Below, piece after piece: positions 36,051 through 45,904 of a DNA stretch of 64,000 nt (within the stretch, counting starts at the first letter, position 1; every line of letters starts with the position of its first letter). Made by a program: the position numbers and the translations under genes. A model generated the notes under the pieces. It had not been told where the DNA came from. It saw nothing but the letters and a program-made list of their open reading frames with translations, and searched no databases. Location: the NCBI RefSeq assembly GCF_018885265.1, contig NZ_CP076538.1:2082001-2146000 (forward strand), written 5' to 3'. The stretch comes from Amycolatopsis aidingensis (GTDB taxonomy: Bacteria; Actinomycetota; Actinomycetes; Mycobacteriales; Pseudonocardiaceae).

Positions 36051-36655
36051 TCAGCAGCAGGTGTTGGGGGACGGGTCGGGCGTCCCGGTGAGGCTGTGGC
36101 CGGGCTGGTAGGCCTCGGCCACGGGGAGTACGGCGGCGTCGGGGTTCTGGTCGAGCGACGGGCGGGCGGCCGTGGAGCTGGCGAAGAAATGCACGTGCTG
36201 CAGAACGCGGAACGCGCGGAGGTGAGGTCCTCGGGGGTGACGAGCGAGATCACTGCGGTCGGCGGTTCGAGGCCGGTCACCCCGGTGTCGTCGATGGTGA
36301 GGTGGATGGGTGTTCCGAGGGCGTGGCACGCGGAGGTGATCCGGGCCGGGCGGCCGAGCAGCCGGGGATAGACGAGGGTGTCCATGGCACACCAGGTGTA
36401 GAGCCGTCGTCCTTCGATCTCGAACCGGTGCCGGGTGGGGCGCAGGATGGGGCCCGCGCCGACGATCCGCCCCTGCTCGTCGTACTCGACGTCCGGCCAG
36501 CCGGCCAGCGCCCGCTGCACGGTGGCGACCGGTTGCCCCTGGGCGGCGGCAAGGGCCAGCAGGGTGACCGGCTCGCCCTCGGCCAGCCGCCACAACAACG
36601 CCAGCCCTCGGCATTCGTGGTCACTGCTGGTTTCGGGACGGAAGACGATGTCCAC
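36051..36655 (-). pseudogene. Alkylmercury-lyase-like (MerB) protein, one-base frameshift
   Basis: Starts MDIVFRPETSSDHECRGLAL. An N-terminal winged-helix-like region is followed by the MerB core YTWCAMDTLVYPRLLGRPA near residue 90, where Cys and Asp match the catalytic pair, and ITSACHALGTPI. Near 36205 the frame changes from SAFC to the expected QHVHFFASSTAARPSL, which runs to NTCC. A single missing base restores the second catalytic Cys (FC) next to VHFF. MerB enzymes cleave carbon-mercury bonds; no other mer gene is nearby, so the substrate may differ. Confidence 0.8.
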
Positions 36656-37298
36656 AGTGGATAGAAGTCGTTTGTGAAAAGGAGGCGAAGGGCTCGACAG
36701 TCCATCGTGACAACGGGGGGTGGGAGTGGGAGCCCGTCGGGCTGCTGAGCTCGACGAGGACCTCGTAGAGCGGGCGCGTCAGGCGGACGCTGAACATTGG
36801 CGCCGCTACCAGCGCCCCATCTCCGCGGAGACTCTGCGGAAGTGTCAGCGGCCAGCAGGAATTCCCCGTGGACGGCCACTTATCGCGGCCAGTTGTGCTC
36901 CCCGCTCACGGCCATTTGCACGAGCTGTGACGACGGTCGGTGTCGCCCGCTCGCAGTGACGTGGCACGCACCGTACCTCTTGCCACCCAGCCGCACCGCG
37001 CGGCACCGCCACGACCTGCTGGGCGACCGGCCGGGGCGCTGCCTGGAGGCCGCCGTCACCGACAGGGCTGCCCCTTCGGGCCTTTGCACCCATCGACACG
37101 CACAGCGACCCAGACGTGGCCAGGTATCTCCCCGCTAACTGGCCGCCAGTGGGGAATCTGAACTGGCCACTGACACGGAAGCACCTTCGCGTTGGCGCGA
37201 CGACCTCGCGGACTCTCGTGGCGGTGGTTCGTCCCGAGAACGCGCCTGTCTGTCGGAGGATAGCGGTGGCCTAAGCTTCTCGCCGCGGGCGAGCGGTT
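36656..37298. other. Gap with possible IS21-like end remnants
   Basis: 643 bp without a convincing gene. Around 36845-36915 and 37138-37178 there are several GGCCA-containing stretches alternating with short G/C runs (GGCCACTTATC, GGCCAGTTGTG, AACTGGCCACT), which resemble the ends of IS21-type elements. The assignment is tentative. Confidence 0.35.
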
Positions 37299-39311
37299 TG
37301 TCGGTGTGTGGTCTCAGGAGTTCCTTGACCGATCGTCGTCGGGAGATGCTTGACGATCGCCGGGGTTGATGATCTCCTTCCTCGGTTCGTGATCATCGGT
37401 GGAGGGTGAGGCGCCGGGTGGAGCCCGAGGCGTTGGTGGAGTACCGCTATCGGGCGGTGTGCGAGGTGCTTGGTGGTTCACCGATCGGGGAGGTCGCCGC
37501 TCGTTACGGCACCTCACGGCAGTCCTTGCACTCGTGGCGGCAGCGGTTCCTGCAGGAGGGCATGAGCGGGTTGGCGGACCGGTCGCGTCGGCCGCGTACC
37601 AGCCCGAGTCGGGTGGACGCCGAGGTTGAGGCGCTGACGTGCGAGCTACGGCGGCGGCATCCTCGCTGGGGTGCTCGGCGGATCAGTCATGAACTCGGCC
37701 GGCGCGGCGTTGATGCGGCTCCGTCGCGGGCGACGGTGCACCGCATTCTGGTCCGCAATGGGCTCATCGATCCCCAAGCTCAGCAGCACAAGCGGACGTT
37801 CAAGAGGTGGCAGCGGGCCGAGCCGATGCACCTGTGGCAGATGGACATCGTCGGCGGTGTTCCGCTGGCGGACGGCCGGTCGTGCAAGCTGGTCACCGGT
37901 ATCGATGACCACTCCCGGTTCGTCGTCGTCGCGACGGTGGTCGCGATCCCGTCCGGGCGGGCGATCTGCGCGGCGTTCACCGCGGCGATGCGTCGTTACG
38001 GTGTGCCCTCGGAAGTGCTCACGGATAACGGAGCGCAGTTCACCGGTCGGCACGTCAAGCCGCAGCCGGTGGAGGTGCTCTTCGAGCGGATCTGCCGGGA
38101 GAATGGGATCAAGCAGCGGCTGGCCAAGCCTGGCTCGCCGACCACGACGGGCAAGATCGAGCGGCTGCACAAGACGTTACGGGAAGAGTTCCTCGACCAC
38201 GTCGTCCCGTTCGAGTCGGCGGCCGCGGCCCAGGCCGCGATCGACGGCTGGGTCGAGAGCTACAACCGCCGGCGGCCGCATCAGGCGCTGGACATGGCCA
38301 CTCCGGCCGGCTTGTTCCGGCCCAACGGCCCGACCCGCCTGGATGTCGACCACGACACCACCAGCGGCGATGATCCCGTCGGCGAGGTGCCATCCGGCGA
38401 GCGATCAGCGTCGCCACCGGCGGCGTCCGCGCTGCTGGTGGACGTGATCGAGCCACCGGCGCCGGTCGATCTGGACGCCGTCGAGGGTGCTGCGGTGGAG
38501 TTCGAGGCGCGGGTGCCGCCCAGCGGGCAGCTCCACCGTCTTCTCCGGCCGGCAGGCGATCTCGCTGCACGAGTCCATGGACGGTCGGCTGGTGACGATC
38601 TGGGCCGATCTGCGCAGCGCGCACGTCACCGCGGACGGGCACGTGGTGCGCACCGTGCCCTCCCGGCTCCAGCCCGAGGACCTGCGGCATCTGGCCATGC
38701 GAGGCGCCCGGCCCGCCGGGCCACCACCGGCCCGGCCCGCGTTGCGACGCCGCAACGGCACGCCCGTGCTCCCCGACGGCGGGGCGGTGGAGATCGACCG
38801 GACCGTGACCAAGGACGGCAACGTCAACATCGCCGGCCAGGCTCACCTGGTTGGATTCGCCTGGGCCGGCCGCAAGATCACGCTGCGGCTGGACGGGCAC
38901 CTCATGCACGCCATCGCCGACAACGCCCTGATCGGCAGCTGGCCCAGCCCCGTCCCCGCCGAGGGCCTGACCAGCATCCACGGGGCGCGGACACCGTCCA
39001 CACCACTGCCGCCCCCGCCGCTGCCGGCCGGATCGCTGCGCGCGCAGCGGAAAGTGCACGCCAGCGGCCGGATCATGGTCGCCGGGCAAGGCATCAAGCT
39101 CGGCCCTCGTCATCGCGGCAAGCTGGTCACTGTCGTCATCGAGGACACCCACCTGCGCATCCTGCACAACGACGAAGAGATCGCCGTCCGACCCCGACGC
39201 AACCTCAAACCGATCACCCGACTCCACGTCACCGGAGCCGGAGTCCCCAGATCACGTCAAGCATCTCCCGACGACAAACCGTCAACCAAGTCCTGAGACC
39301 ACACACCGACA
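37299..39311 (+). mobile_element. IS481-family insertion sequence
   Basis: 2013 bp bounded by ~50-bp imperfect inverted repeats. The left begins TGTCGGTGTGTGGTCTCAGG, the right (reverse complement) begins with the same 21 bases, and both continue to GTCGTCGGGAGATGCTTGACG. CGGTT is duplicated at 37294-37298 and 39312-39316. The preserved ends and target duplication indicate a fairly recent insertion. Confidence 0.9.
37406..39296 (+). pseudogene. IS481 transposase, frameshift near 38537
   Basis: The N-terminal helix-turn-helix region (VAARYGTSRQSLHSWRQRF, LADRSRRPRTSP) is followed by the DDE integrase core: LWQMDIVGGVPLADG, LTDNGAQFTGR and GKIERLHKTLREEFLD. After the core the frame runs to VPPSGQLH. 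An apparent extra C at about 38535-38540 then moves it to VFSGRQAISLHESMDG, continuing to 39296. That second part is an unusually long C-terminal extension with repeated VxxxGxIxxAG-like strands (KDGNVNIAGQAHLV, HASGRIMVAGQGIKL). The catalytic core is intact, so a truncated transposase could still act. Confidence 0.85.
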
Positions 39312-39427
39312 CGGTTGACATCGGTCGTCGCTCACTCGGTCGGCGGAGCCTCGCGGCCGGATCGCGCCATCGCATCGTGGAGCGCGGCATTCACTCTGCA
39401 TGGCACTGCGGGTGCTAGCTTCGATGC

Positions 39428-40168
39428 ATGGCCATTGAACCGGCAGGCGCATACCTTCGCCAGATGGCCGCTGGATCGACTAAGCGGCTGAAGCTTTCTC
39501 AGCCGGCGAAGGACTGGCTGTGGTCGGAGTCAGGCGGGCACTGCCAAAATCCGCATTGTCGGGTTGATCTGCACGTTTTCGTCGAGCGCGACGGCATGCG
39601 CATCGGTGAGTTCGCCCACATCATCCCAGCCAGTGCCGTCGGTCCGCGAGCTGACGAGGCCTCGGACCTCACCGCGCTGGATCGTGCGCAGCCGGAGAAC
39701 ATCCTCCTACTGTGCCCAACCTGTCACACCATCAGCGACAAGGCCCCGCTGGCCTACCCGTCCGAGAAGCTGCGCGGCTGGAAGGAACAGAGTCAGCGAG
39801 CACGCGCCCAAGCGTTCGGCACCCCAGCGTTCGAGACGCGAGCGCAAGCCCGCGAACACGTTGCGGCGTTGCTGGACGCCAACAGGGCCGTGTTCGATCT
39901 CTACGGCCCTCGCGCAGGTGTCTTCGACGACGACCGCGCCGACCAGTGGCGACGCCATGTCGTCAGCACGATCATCCCGAACAACCAGGCGCTGCAACGG
40001 GTGCTGCACGCCAACCGCGGGCTGCTCACGTCCGATGAGAAGGCCACATTCCACGTGTGGGCCGTCCACGCCCAAGAGCTTGAAGAACGTCACCAGGCTG
40101 GCGACTGGACTGCCGGGTCAACCCGGTTCCCGTCTGCGATGGCCTCGATCCTGGAGGACGAGCAGTGA
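39428..40168 (+). CDS. HNH endonuclease, first gene of a three-gene cassette
   Basis: A 246-aa protein. The HNH site lies at residues 25-110: CQNPHCRVDL (metal Cys pair), GEFAHIIPASAVG (catalytic His), NILLLCPTCHTISDK (Asn, Cys and His). The remaining 130 residues are helical and unassigned. The stop overlaps the next start (GTGA), so the three genes form a tight operon. Neighbouring IS elements and the cassette layout suggest an accessory nuclease, possibly anti-phage. Confidence 0.85.
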   Translation: MAIEPAGAYLRQMAAGSTKRLKLSQPAKDWLWSESGGHCQNPHCRVDLHVFVERDGMRIGEFAHIIPASAVGPRADEASDLTALDRAQPENILLLCPTCHTISDKAPLAYPSEKLRGWKEQSQRARAQAFGTPAFETRAQAREHVAALLDANRAVFDLYGPRAGVFDDDRADQWRRHVVSTIIPNNQALQRVLHANRGLLTSDEKATFHVWAVHAQELEERHQAGDWTAGSTRFPSAMASILEDEQ

Positions 40169-40827
40169 CCGTGCGCGACTGGGTGATCAGCGAATTCCGC
40201 AAAGACGGCCGTGTGATCGAGCCCGTCGGCGAACACGGGGTTGTCGCTTCCCGAACGGGGCGGCCGGACGCTGTGGCGTACTGCTGCGAGACCACCACAA
40301 TCACCACCGTCACAGCTCAGGTGGTATCTCAGGCGTTATATGAGGTTCCCGACACGAAGATGATCATCGTGTTCCTCAGTCGTCAGCTCGTCGACCCCGA
40401 CGCCTACGACCACGCCCGTGAACGGGGAGTATGCCTGGACACCTTCGGCGGATTCATCACTGCGGTCGACGACTACGACGACATCTCCCGTTATCGACAT
40501 CGCGAAGAGAAATACCTGCGCAGGCGCCTGGCTGCCACGCGAGCGGTGACCACTGTGCTCCGCAAGGGACACCGGGCGTGGCGGCTCGAACGCGTTGACG
40601 GGCTGCGTCCGCTCACGATCATAACTGACGACAAGTATGAAACGACTGATCACGAAGTCACCACAGCGCTGAACCGATATCCCAAGCTCACGCCGGATGC
40701 GTTCGTGAACACGAACCCCAGCACCAGGGGCTTCAGTGGCCGCGTCGTTGCGACGACACGAAACGCGGGCATCAGACTCCTCACGCTCCCTGACTTCCTC
40801 GACGCGATCCGCCACCCATGGACCTGA
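40165..40827 (+). CDS. Unrecognised protein, second gene of the HNH cassette
   Basis: A 220-aa protein with no family I recognise. Residues 30-75 form an alternating strand/helix unit (PDAVAYCCETTTITTVTAQV, then TKMIIVFLSRQLVDPDAYDH), and a C-terminal region has VRVVATTRNAGIRLLTLPDFL-like character. The basic middle (KYLRRRLAATRAVTTVLRKGHR) could bind nucleic acid. It overlaps both neighbours, so it is likely to be their functional partner. Confidence 0.7.
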   Translation: MTVRDWVISEFRKDGRVIEPVGEHGVVASRTGRPDAVAYCCETTTITTVTAQVVSQALYEVPDTKMIIVFLSRQLVDPDAYDHARERGVCLDTFGGFITAVDDYDDISRYRHREEKYLRRRLAATRAVTTVLRKGHRAWRLERVDGLRPLTIITDDKYETTDHEVTTALNRYPKLTPDAFVNTNPSTRGFSGRVVATTRNAGIRLLTLPDFLDAIRHPWT

Positions 40828-41129
40828 GACAGCGCTGGCAAATCCTGGACGACCTGTGTGTTTGTGCCGAGCGGTTTCTCGACCTGCAGGTCTGGGGCTT
40901 CGGCTCGATGCTGCAGACCGGCCATCCGCGGGATCTGGACGTATTGATCATCTACACCAATCCCGACCACGTCACGGACCTCTACGCCGCTCGTCTGTGG
41001 GAGACGACCCTGCCGATGCTCGACGTCATCGCCATGACCGCCGACGAGGACCGCGACTACCGATTCATCGAGTCCACCGGGGCGCAACGGCTGCACCCAT
41101 CGGCAGCAGACTCCGCGGACTCGCGGTGA
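40818..41129 (+). CDS. Minimal nucleotidyltransferase-fold protein, third gene of the cassette
   Basis: A 103-aa protein. VWGFGSMLQTGHPRDLDVLI at residues 25-45 is the pol-beta nucleotidyltransferase signature (GS, then Asp-x-Asp). The third acidic residue may be the Asp in MLDVIAM. Size and fold match the MNT group, which transfers nucleotides to proteins, RNA or small molecules and is frequent in toxin-antitoxin and defence modules. ATG 40818 lies inside the preceding gene. Confidence 0.75.
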   Translation: MDLRQRWQILDDLCVCAERFLDLQVWGFGSMLQTGHPRDLDVLIIYTNPDHVTDLYAARLWETTLPMLDVIAMTADEDRDYRFIESTGAQRLHPSAADSADSR

Positions 41130-41768
41130 GGCTTGGACAGGTCGGCGAGGGACGACGTAAATTCAACGTGGCGGTCAAATTGTCCTTCCGCCAGCGGACC
41201 CAGCTCGGTGTTCCGCCCGTTTCGCATGGGAACCGCAATATGTGACCAGAGCGGTGGAGACCTGGTCCGGCTTCGCGCACCGCCACTTCGGCCGACCCAT
41301 TGCGCCGACAACGTCGGCACGGCGCATCAGCATCTCCACCGCGCCATGACCGACCACGATGCCCCGCCCGAGACGGCTCGGCGTGCCGGTCTGGGTCGTG
41401 CGTCTCGTCGCCCCGGCGGCCGATCTCTCGATCCTCGGACGGCTTCTTGGTCCGCAGGACTTGGTGCTCGCTGACACGTCGGCATGCGTGCTTCGTCCAG
41501 CTCGTCGACTGCTGATCTTCGCCAGCGCTGTGACCCTCGGCGCTCAACGTGGCGGACCTGCTCGTTGCGGGCGAGCTCGGCAAGGCGGCTTTCGACGCTG
41601 TAGGTCCCTGCTCTTGGTGGGCTGGGCCGAAGTCGGTCCCGGCTTCTTACAGGCGATCAGTGATGATCGGATAGTGGGGTGTACCGGTGGAGGCCGATAG
41701 CGGGTCGCGCGGCCCGGGTCCGTCGCGGCGGTCGGAACGAATCTGGCGGCGACTGTCGTGATGTAGGT
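41130..41768. other. Gap with IS3-type remnant
   Basis: 639 bp. Apart from the IS3 fragment listed separately, I see no gene with coherent features. The right part should hold the promoter of the gene at 41769. Confidence 0.5.
41200..41390 (-). pseudogene. IS3-family transposase (OrfB) fragment
   Basis: A minus-strand frame reads IVVGHGAVEMLMRRADVVGA and then GRPKWRCAKPDQVSTALV, matching the region before the DDE core of IS3 OrfB. The frame is broken on both sides. An old insertion remnant. Confidence 0.6.
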
Positions 41769-43037
41769 ATGACTCAGATTAACGAGCAGACCCTTCAGCA
41801 CGCGGAGCAGCGAACGGCGGAGGATGAGGTGAGCGAGGATCGCGAGCCGACTGCGGCCGAGGTGCTGGCGTGGCGCCGCGATGACGTGTTCCTCCCCGAG
41901 GCCGAGACGACTCCGGAGGAGTTTCCGTCTTTGCAGAACATCTCCGCCGGCTTCATCTTCGGCGGTGTGGTTCGCCCGCTCGAACCGGCTCCGCCGGAGT
42001 ACGCGACGCTCCCGATGTCCCGCACCTCGGATCGGGAGTTCGTCGCGCTCGCGCAGTGGAACATGCTGTGGGAGGCGGCCCAGTTCCGGCGCCGCTTCTT
42101 CGACCTGGACGACCTGCCGGAGCCGATGGCGAAGATCGCCGACCTCGGCGACGTCAACGTCACGTTCGTGCCCCGGACACGGACGCGGTACTTCGAGTAC
42201 GCACCGCTGTTCCACCTGCTGTCCAGGCGTGTCCTGGACATGTTCGGACTGCCGTTGCTGCGGGGTGGCCAGTGGCCGTTCATGGCCGACTGGGCGGGGA
42301 TCGATGACTTCCTGCCGGACGACTTCGAAGCTCGGCTGGCCCGCGCGTGGGCGTGGGCGGTGTGGCCGCGCCTGGTGTCGGGGTCGAAGATGAAGGCGTT
42401 CTCGGCTGACGACCCGATCCGGCTGCTGGCCCACAACCTGGACTTCTGGGTGCCCGCGGTCACCGCCACTATCCAAGACCGGCTGCGGGACTTCCCCGAA
42501 GTCGACAAGGGCAAGACTCCCGGTCCGGTCACTCTTGAGGACGGCAGCGTGCTCGCCGGGGCCGTAGCAGGCAACCCGCGAATGGGCGGGCCCGTATGGT
42601 TTGGCGAGGACGACGCTCACGACGCTGTGGTTGAGACCGTGGAGGCAGCCGACCGGACCGGTCGGCTGCGCGGCATCCTGGACGCGGTCCGCTCCCATCG
42701 GGTGGAGGACGATTTCTCCAGCCACTGGTCGTACGCTCGCGAAGACTTTGAACGCAAGCTGCACGGTAAACGACGTAAGATCGCCGTGAAGTTCGTCGAG
42801 TTGACCGACACCATTCCGGTCCAAGGGCCGGAGAGTGAGGTGCTCGGCAATGTGGTCACCAACGACTTCCTCGCACTGCTGGACGCCCGGAATCGGCAGA
42901 TCGTCGTGCTGCTCAACAGCGGCGTGACAAGCAAAACCGAGATCGCTGACGTACTCGGGTATGCCAACCACAGCGCCGTCTCGAAGCGCCTGGCACAGAT
43001 CCGCAGGGCCGCGGAAGCGTACTTCGACGATATGTGA
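41769..43037 (+). CDS. Conserved unknown protein with C-terminal helix-turn-helix
   Basis: A 422-aa protein. The acidic N-terminus (residues 1-60) is followed by a long helical middle (EFVALAQWNMLWEAAQFRRR, DLGDVNVTFVPRTRTRYFEY). The last 50 residues form a sigma-region-4-like helix-turn-helix (GVTSKTEIADVLGYANHSAV, then SKRLAQIRRAAEAYF). The C-terminus suggests DNA binding or phage-type regulation. ATG 41769 is chosen. Similar unknown proteins are common in actinomycete accessory regions. Confidence 0.72.
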   Translation: MTQINEQTLQHAEQRTAEDEVSEDREPTAAEVLAWRRDDVFLPEAETTPEEFPSLQNISAGFIFGGVVRPLEPAPPEYATLPMSRTSDREFVALAQWNMLWEAAQFRRRFFDLDDLPEPMAKIADLGDVNVTFVPRTRTRYFEYAPLFHLLSRRVLDMFGLPLLRGGQWPFMADWAGIDDFLPDDFEARLARAWAWAVWPRLVSGSKMKAFSADDPIRLLAHNLDFWVPAVTATIQDRLRDFPEVDKGKTPGPVTLEDGSVLAGAVAGNPRMGGPVWFGEDDAHDAVVETVEAADRTGRLRGILDAVRSHRVEDDFSSHWSYAREDFERKLHGKRRKIAVKFVELTDTIPVQGPESEVLGNVVTNDFLALLDARNRQIVVLLNSGVTSKTEIADVLGYANHSAVSKRLAQIRRAAEAYFDDM

Positions 43038-43048
43038 GGCCAGGCGGG

Positions 43049-44028
43049 TCAGGCTGTCTCGGGGCCGAAGGTTTCGAGGGTGGGGAGGTGCCCGGTCAGG
43101 GCGGCGTTGGCGAGGAGGACGGCTGCGGCGGTCCAGGTGGTGCGTTCGGGTGGCCAGTGGGTGCTGGTGGTGTAGTTGTGGCCGGTCCAGTAGGAGCCGT
43201 CGTGGTGGCGTAGTCGTTGGAGGGTGTGCAGGAGTTGGTGGGCGCGGTCGTGTTGGTCGAGGGTGGCGAGGGTGAGGGCGAGTTCGGCGGTTTCGGCCGC
43301 GGTGGTCCAGGGTTCGTGGTGCACGCAGCGGACGCCGTGGGTTGGGTGGACGAAGCGGTTCCACTGGTGTTCGAGGTGGTGGTGTGCGGCGGGGGTTCGA
43401 GTGCGCCGCCGAGTACGGGGTAATACCAGTCCATGGCGTGGGGCTTGGGTGCGAACCGGCCGGTGCCGGAGCGGATGGCGGTTCTGAGTCGTCCTGCTGC
43501 TTCGGTCCAGTGGGGGCGGTCGTGGCCGAGGTGGGTGGCGAGGGCGTGGGCGCAGCGTAGGGCGTGGTGGATGCTGCTGTTGCCGGTGAGCAGGGCCAGG
43601 TTGGTGGTGGTGCCGTCGGGGTGGCGTCGCCAGGCGATGGAGCCGTCGGTGCGCCGGAGGCTGAGGGTGAAGGTGATGGCGTGGTCGATGGTGGGCCAGA
43701 GGTCGGTGAGGAAGGTGGTGTCGCGGGTGGTGCGGTAGTGGTGGTGGGCGCCGACGGCGAGGTAGGCGGTGAAGTTGCTGTCGCGGGCGAGGTCGACGGG
43801 TCGGCCGTGGTGGTAGCGGGCGTACCAGGAGCCGTCCGGGTTCTGGCGGTGGGCGAGCCAGCGGTAGGCGCGCGCGGCGGCGTCGTGTCGTCCGGCGGTG
43901 TCGAGGCCCATGGCGGCCTCGATGTGGTTCCAGGGGTCGAGTTCGCTGCGGTGGTCGGCGGGGATGGCTCCGTCCGGCCGCTGGGTGGCGGCGATGGTGT
44001 CGGCGGTGGCGTCGAGTTCTGGGGTCAT
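43049..44028 (-). pseudogene. Prenyltransferase/glycosidase-toroid-like protein, one-base frameshift
   Basis: ATG 44028. It has repeated alpha-toroid units with QxPDG-type motifs: TIAATQRPDGAIP, WLAHRQNPDGSWYARYHHG, LRRTDGSIAWRRH and, after the break, HDGSYWTGHNY. At about 43388-43397 a missing base in a C-rich run changes the frame from LGGALEP to AHHHLEHQWNRFV, which continues to PTLETFGPETA. Such proteins sit beside glycosyltransferases and methyltransferases in actinomycete glycan loci. The start overlaps the methyltransferase stop by 4 nt. Confidence 0.75.
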
Positions 44029-44540
44029 GCCAGGGACCCGGGTTTGCGGGCGTAGAGCACGAGGCTCTTGCCGAGCGCGCTGTTGAGTAGGCGTTGGATG
44101 CGCGGGGTGGGCCAGGGGCCGTTGAGGATCTCGCGGCAGAGGAAGTCGTGGTAGCGCCGGACGAGTGGGGTGTCGCGGTGGACTCCGACGAGGCATTTGA
44201 GCCACCAGTACGGCACGTGTAGTGCATGGGCGTGGTGGGTGTATGTGTGGTCCAGGCCGGTGGAGTGGATGTGGCGGAGCAGTTGGCGGCGTCGGTAGAT
44301 GCGGATGTGGCCGCCGTCGACCTGGTGGTACTCGCGGGAGAGTGCCCAGCAGACGCATTCGGGGAACCATCGGGGCACGCTGATCGCGAGCACGCCACCG
44401 GGGGCCAGCACACGCGCGGCCTCGGTGAGCAGGGCGTCATCGTCAGGGACGTGTTCGAGGACTTCGGACAGGACGAAGCCGACCTGGCAAGCTGGCCGGA
44501 CGCCGTGACCGCCGCGGCCAACGCGGTCCTCGATCACCTC
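44025..44540 (-). pseudogene. SAM-dependent methyltransferase, N-terminally truncated
   Basis: The C-terminal two thirds of a class I methyltransferase: SEVLEHVPDDDALLTEAARV, LAPGGVLAISVPRW, then the typical HIRIYRRRQLLRHI. The SAM-binding GxGxG strand is missing, and the sequence left of DRVGRGGHGVRPA is unrelated. It forms a truncated pair with the toroid gene, so the locus was cut near 44540. Confidence 0.75.
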
Positions 44541-44992
44541 GATCGGCTGGTTCCAGATCGCGGGACGAGCAGGCCGGTATCGAGGGGTTGTGCAGATTCC
44601 CGTCAGCGTCCGATGCCGAACAACTCGATTGCGTCTCCCGGCCGGCGACGATTCGTCAGAAACGCCCCGACATGCGGTCCGGGGAATCCGTACTCGTCAA
44701 CGATCATTCTCGCCGTCGCGGTGATGGAATTGCCTGAAGTAACTGGCCACTAACAAGAAGGACCCGACGAGCGGGATCACCTCCGAAGAGGCGTGGCACA
44801 CCCACTCGCCGGGCATCCAACACCGCTCACCAACAGAAGGGTGCGCGGACCCCCAGTCTAACGCACGCCAGCCCCGCGGCACGAACACCACCACCACCTG
44901 CGCAACCCCCGCAAGCAGCCCATGCGACGCCGGATGCGAATGCCGAAGCGTGAGCTTGCTCGACCGACTGTGCGTCCGCGTGATGCTGCGCC
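44541..44992. other. Gap at the left edge of the conjugative element
   Basis: 452 bp without a convincing gene. It contains an AACTGGCCACT stretch (about 44739) that also occurs at 37158-37173. The boundary of the conjugative element probably lies in or near this gap, but I could not see an att repeat. Confidence 0.4.
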
Positions 44993-45904
44993 GTGACAAC
45001 TCCCGGGAGTGAACAAACGATGCCTTCCTCGCCACACAAAAAAGTGTCGCCGCGAAACGCTTCGAGTCCACGAAGGTGCGGATTTTCGCCTGTCAACCCG
45101 GAAATGCATGCCAGGAAAATCGCCGAGTCGGCAATAGTCGCATGGCACGGCACCTACGGCAGTGGACGTATCGACGTACCGATCTCTGCCATTGCCACAC
45201 TCGCCGCTCTGCCGGAAAAGGACTCACGCGGAGACGACGTCGCTGACACAGCGAGCACGTGGACTGCGGCCGAGTTCATCGCCTACGCTCGCCACACCTG
45301 GCGATCCGTGATCCGAGCACGCCCCGAGACCACACACCTGCTGCACCCGATGACCTCGTGGATCTTCGACGACACCCAAACGACCATGCATCCACACGCA
45401 CACCTGGTAGTGCAAGCAGCGTTGCGAGCACAGCAACCGAGCCTGACCGGCACCGACCGACGCTTCGACACCGACCTGCTCGGCAACGTGCTCACCCGGC
45501 TCCGACCGAAATCAGCACTGCAAGCTCGCGGCCAGTTCTACACACCCGCGGACATTTCCAAGCTGATCGCCCACATGTCGAATGTAGACGAACATTCGCG
45601 TGTGATCGAGCCGATGATGGGCACCGGTGGCATGCTCCGCGCGGCGGCAGAAGTGATGCGGGAACACGGGCGCGATCCCCGAATCGTCCAGTGGGTCGGT
45701 GGCGACATCGACGAGATCGCCGTGGCCTGCGCGACGGTGAACAGCATGATCTGGGTCCTGGGACGGAACATCGTCTTCCATGCGGGCAACACCTTGGCGC
45801 CGGACTGGCAGAAGCACGCCCTCGACCGGCGCGAGGAACTACTGCACCTCGCGAAGGACATCGCACGGGACAAGGCGATGCTCGCGCTGCTCAGATCGCT
45901 CTGA
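44993..45904 (+). CDS. N-6 adenine DNA-methylase-like protein, catalytic motif not seen
   Basis: 303 aa from GTG 44993; ATG 45020 is an alternative start. The N-terminal helical region (ARKIAESAIVAWHGTYGSGR) precedes the methylase domain: GQFYTPADISKLIAHM, the SAM motif VIEPMMGTGGMLRAA, then GGDIDEIAVACATVNSM. The protein ends shortly after FHAGNTLAPDW, before the NPPY-type catalytic motif. Short methylase-like proteins of this kind are regular members of actinomycete conjugative elements; their role is unknown. Confidence 0.8.
   Translation: MTTPGSEQTMPSSPHKKVSPRNASSPRRCGFSPVNPEMHARKIAESAIVAWHGTYGSGRIDVPISAIATLAALPEKDSRGDDVADTASTWTAAEFIAYARHTWRSVIRARPETTHLLHPMTSWIFDDTQTTMHPHAHLVVQAALRAQQPSLTGTDRRFDTDLLGNVLTRLRPKSALQARGQFYTPADISKLIAHMSNVDEHSRVIEPMMGTGGMLRAAAEVMREHGRDPRIVQWVGGDIDEIAVACATVNSMIWVLGRNIVFHAGNTLAPDWQKHALDRREELLHLAKDIARDKAMLALLRSL

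Noticed and set aside
44697..45071. 124-codon minus-strand frame before the methylase-like gene
   Set aside because: No recognisable motifs, overlaps the methylase-like start, and codon use is not convincing; left out.
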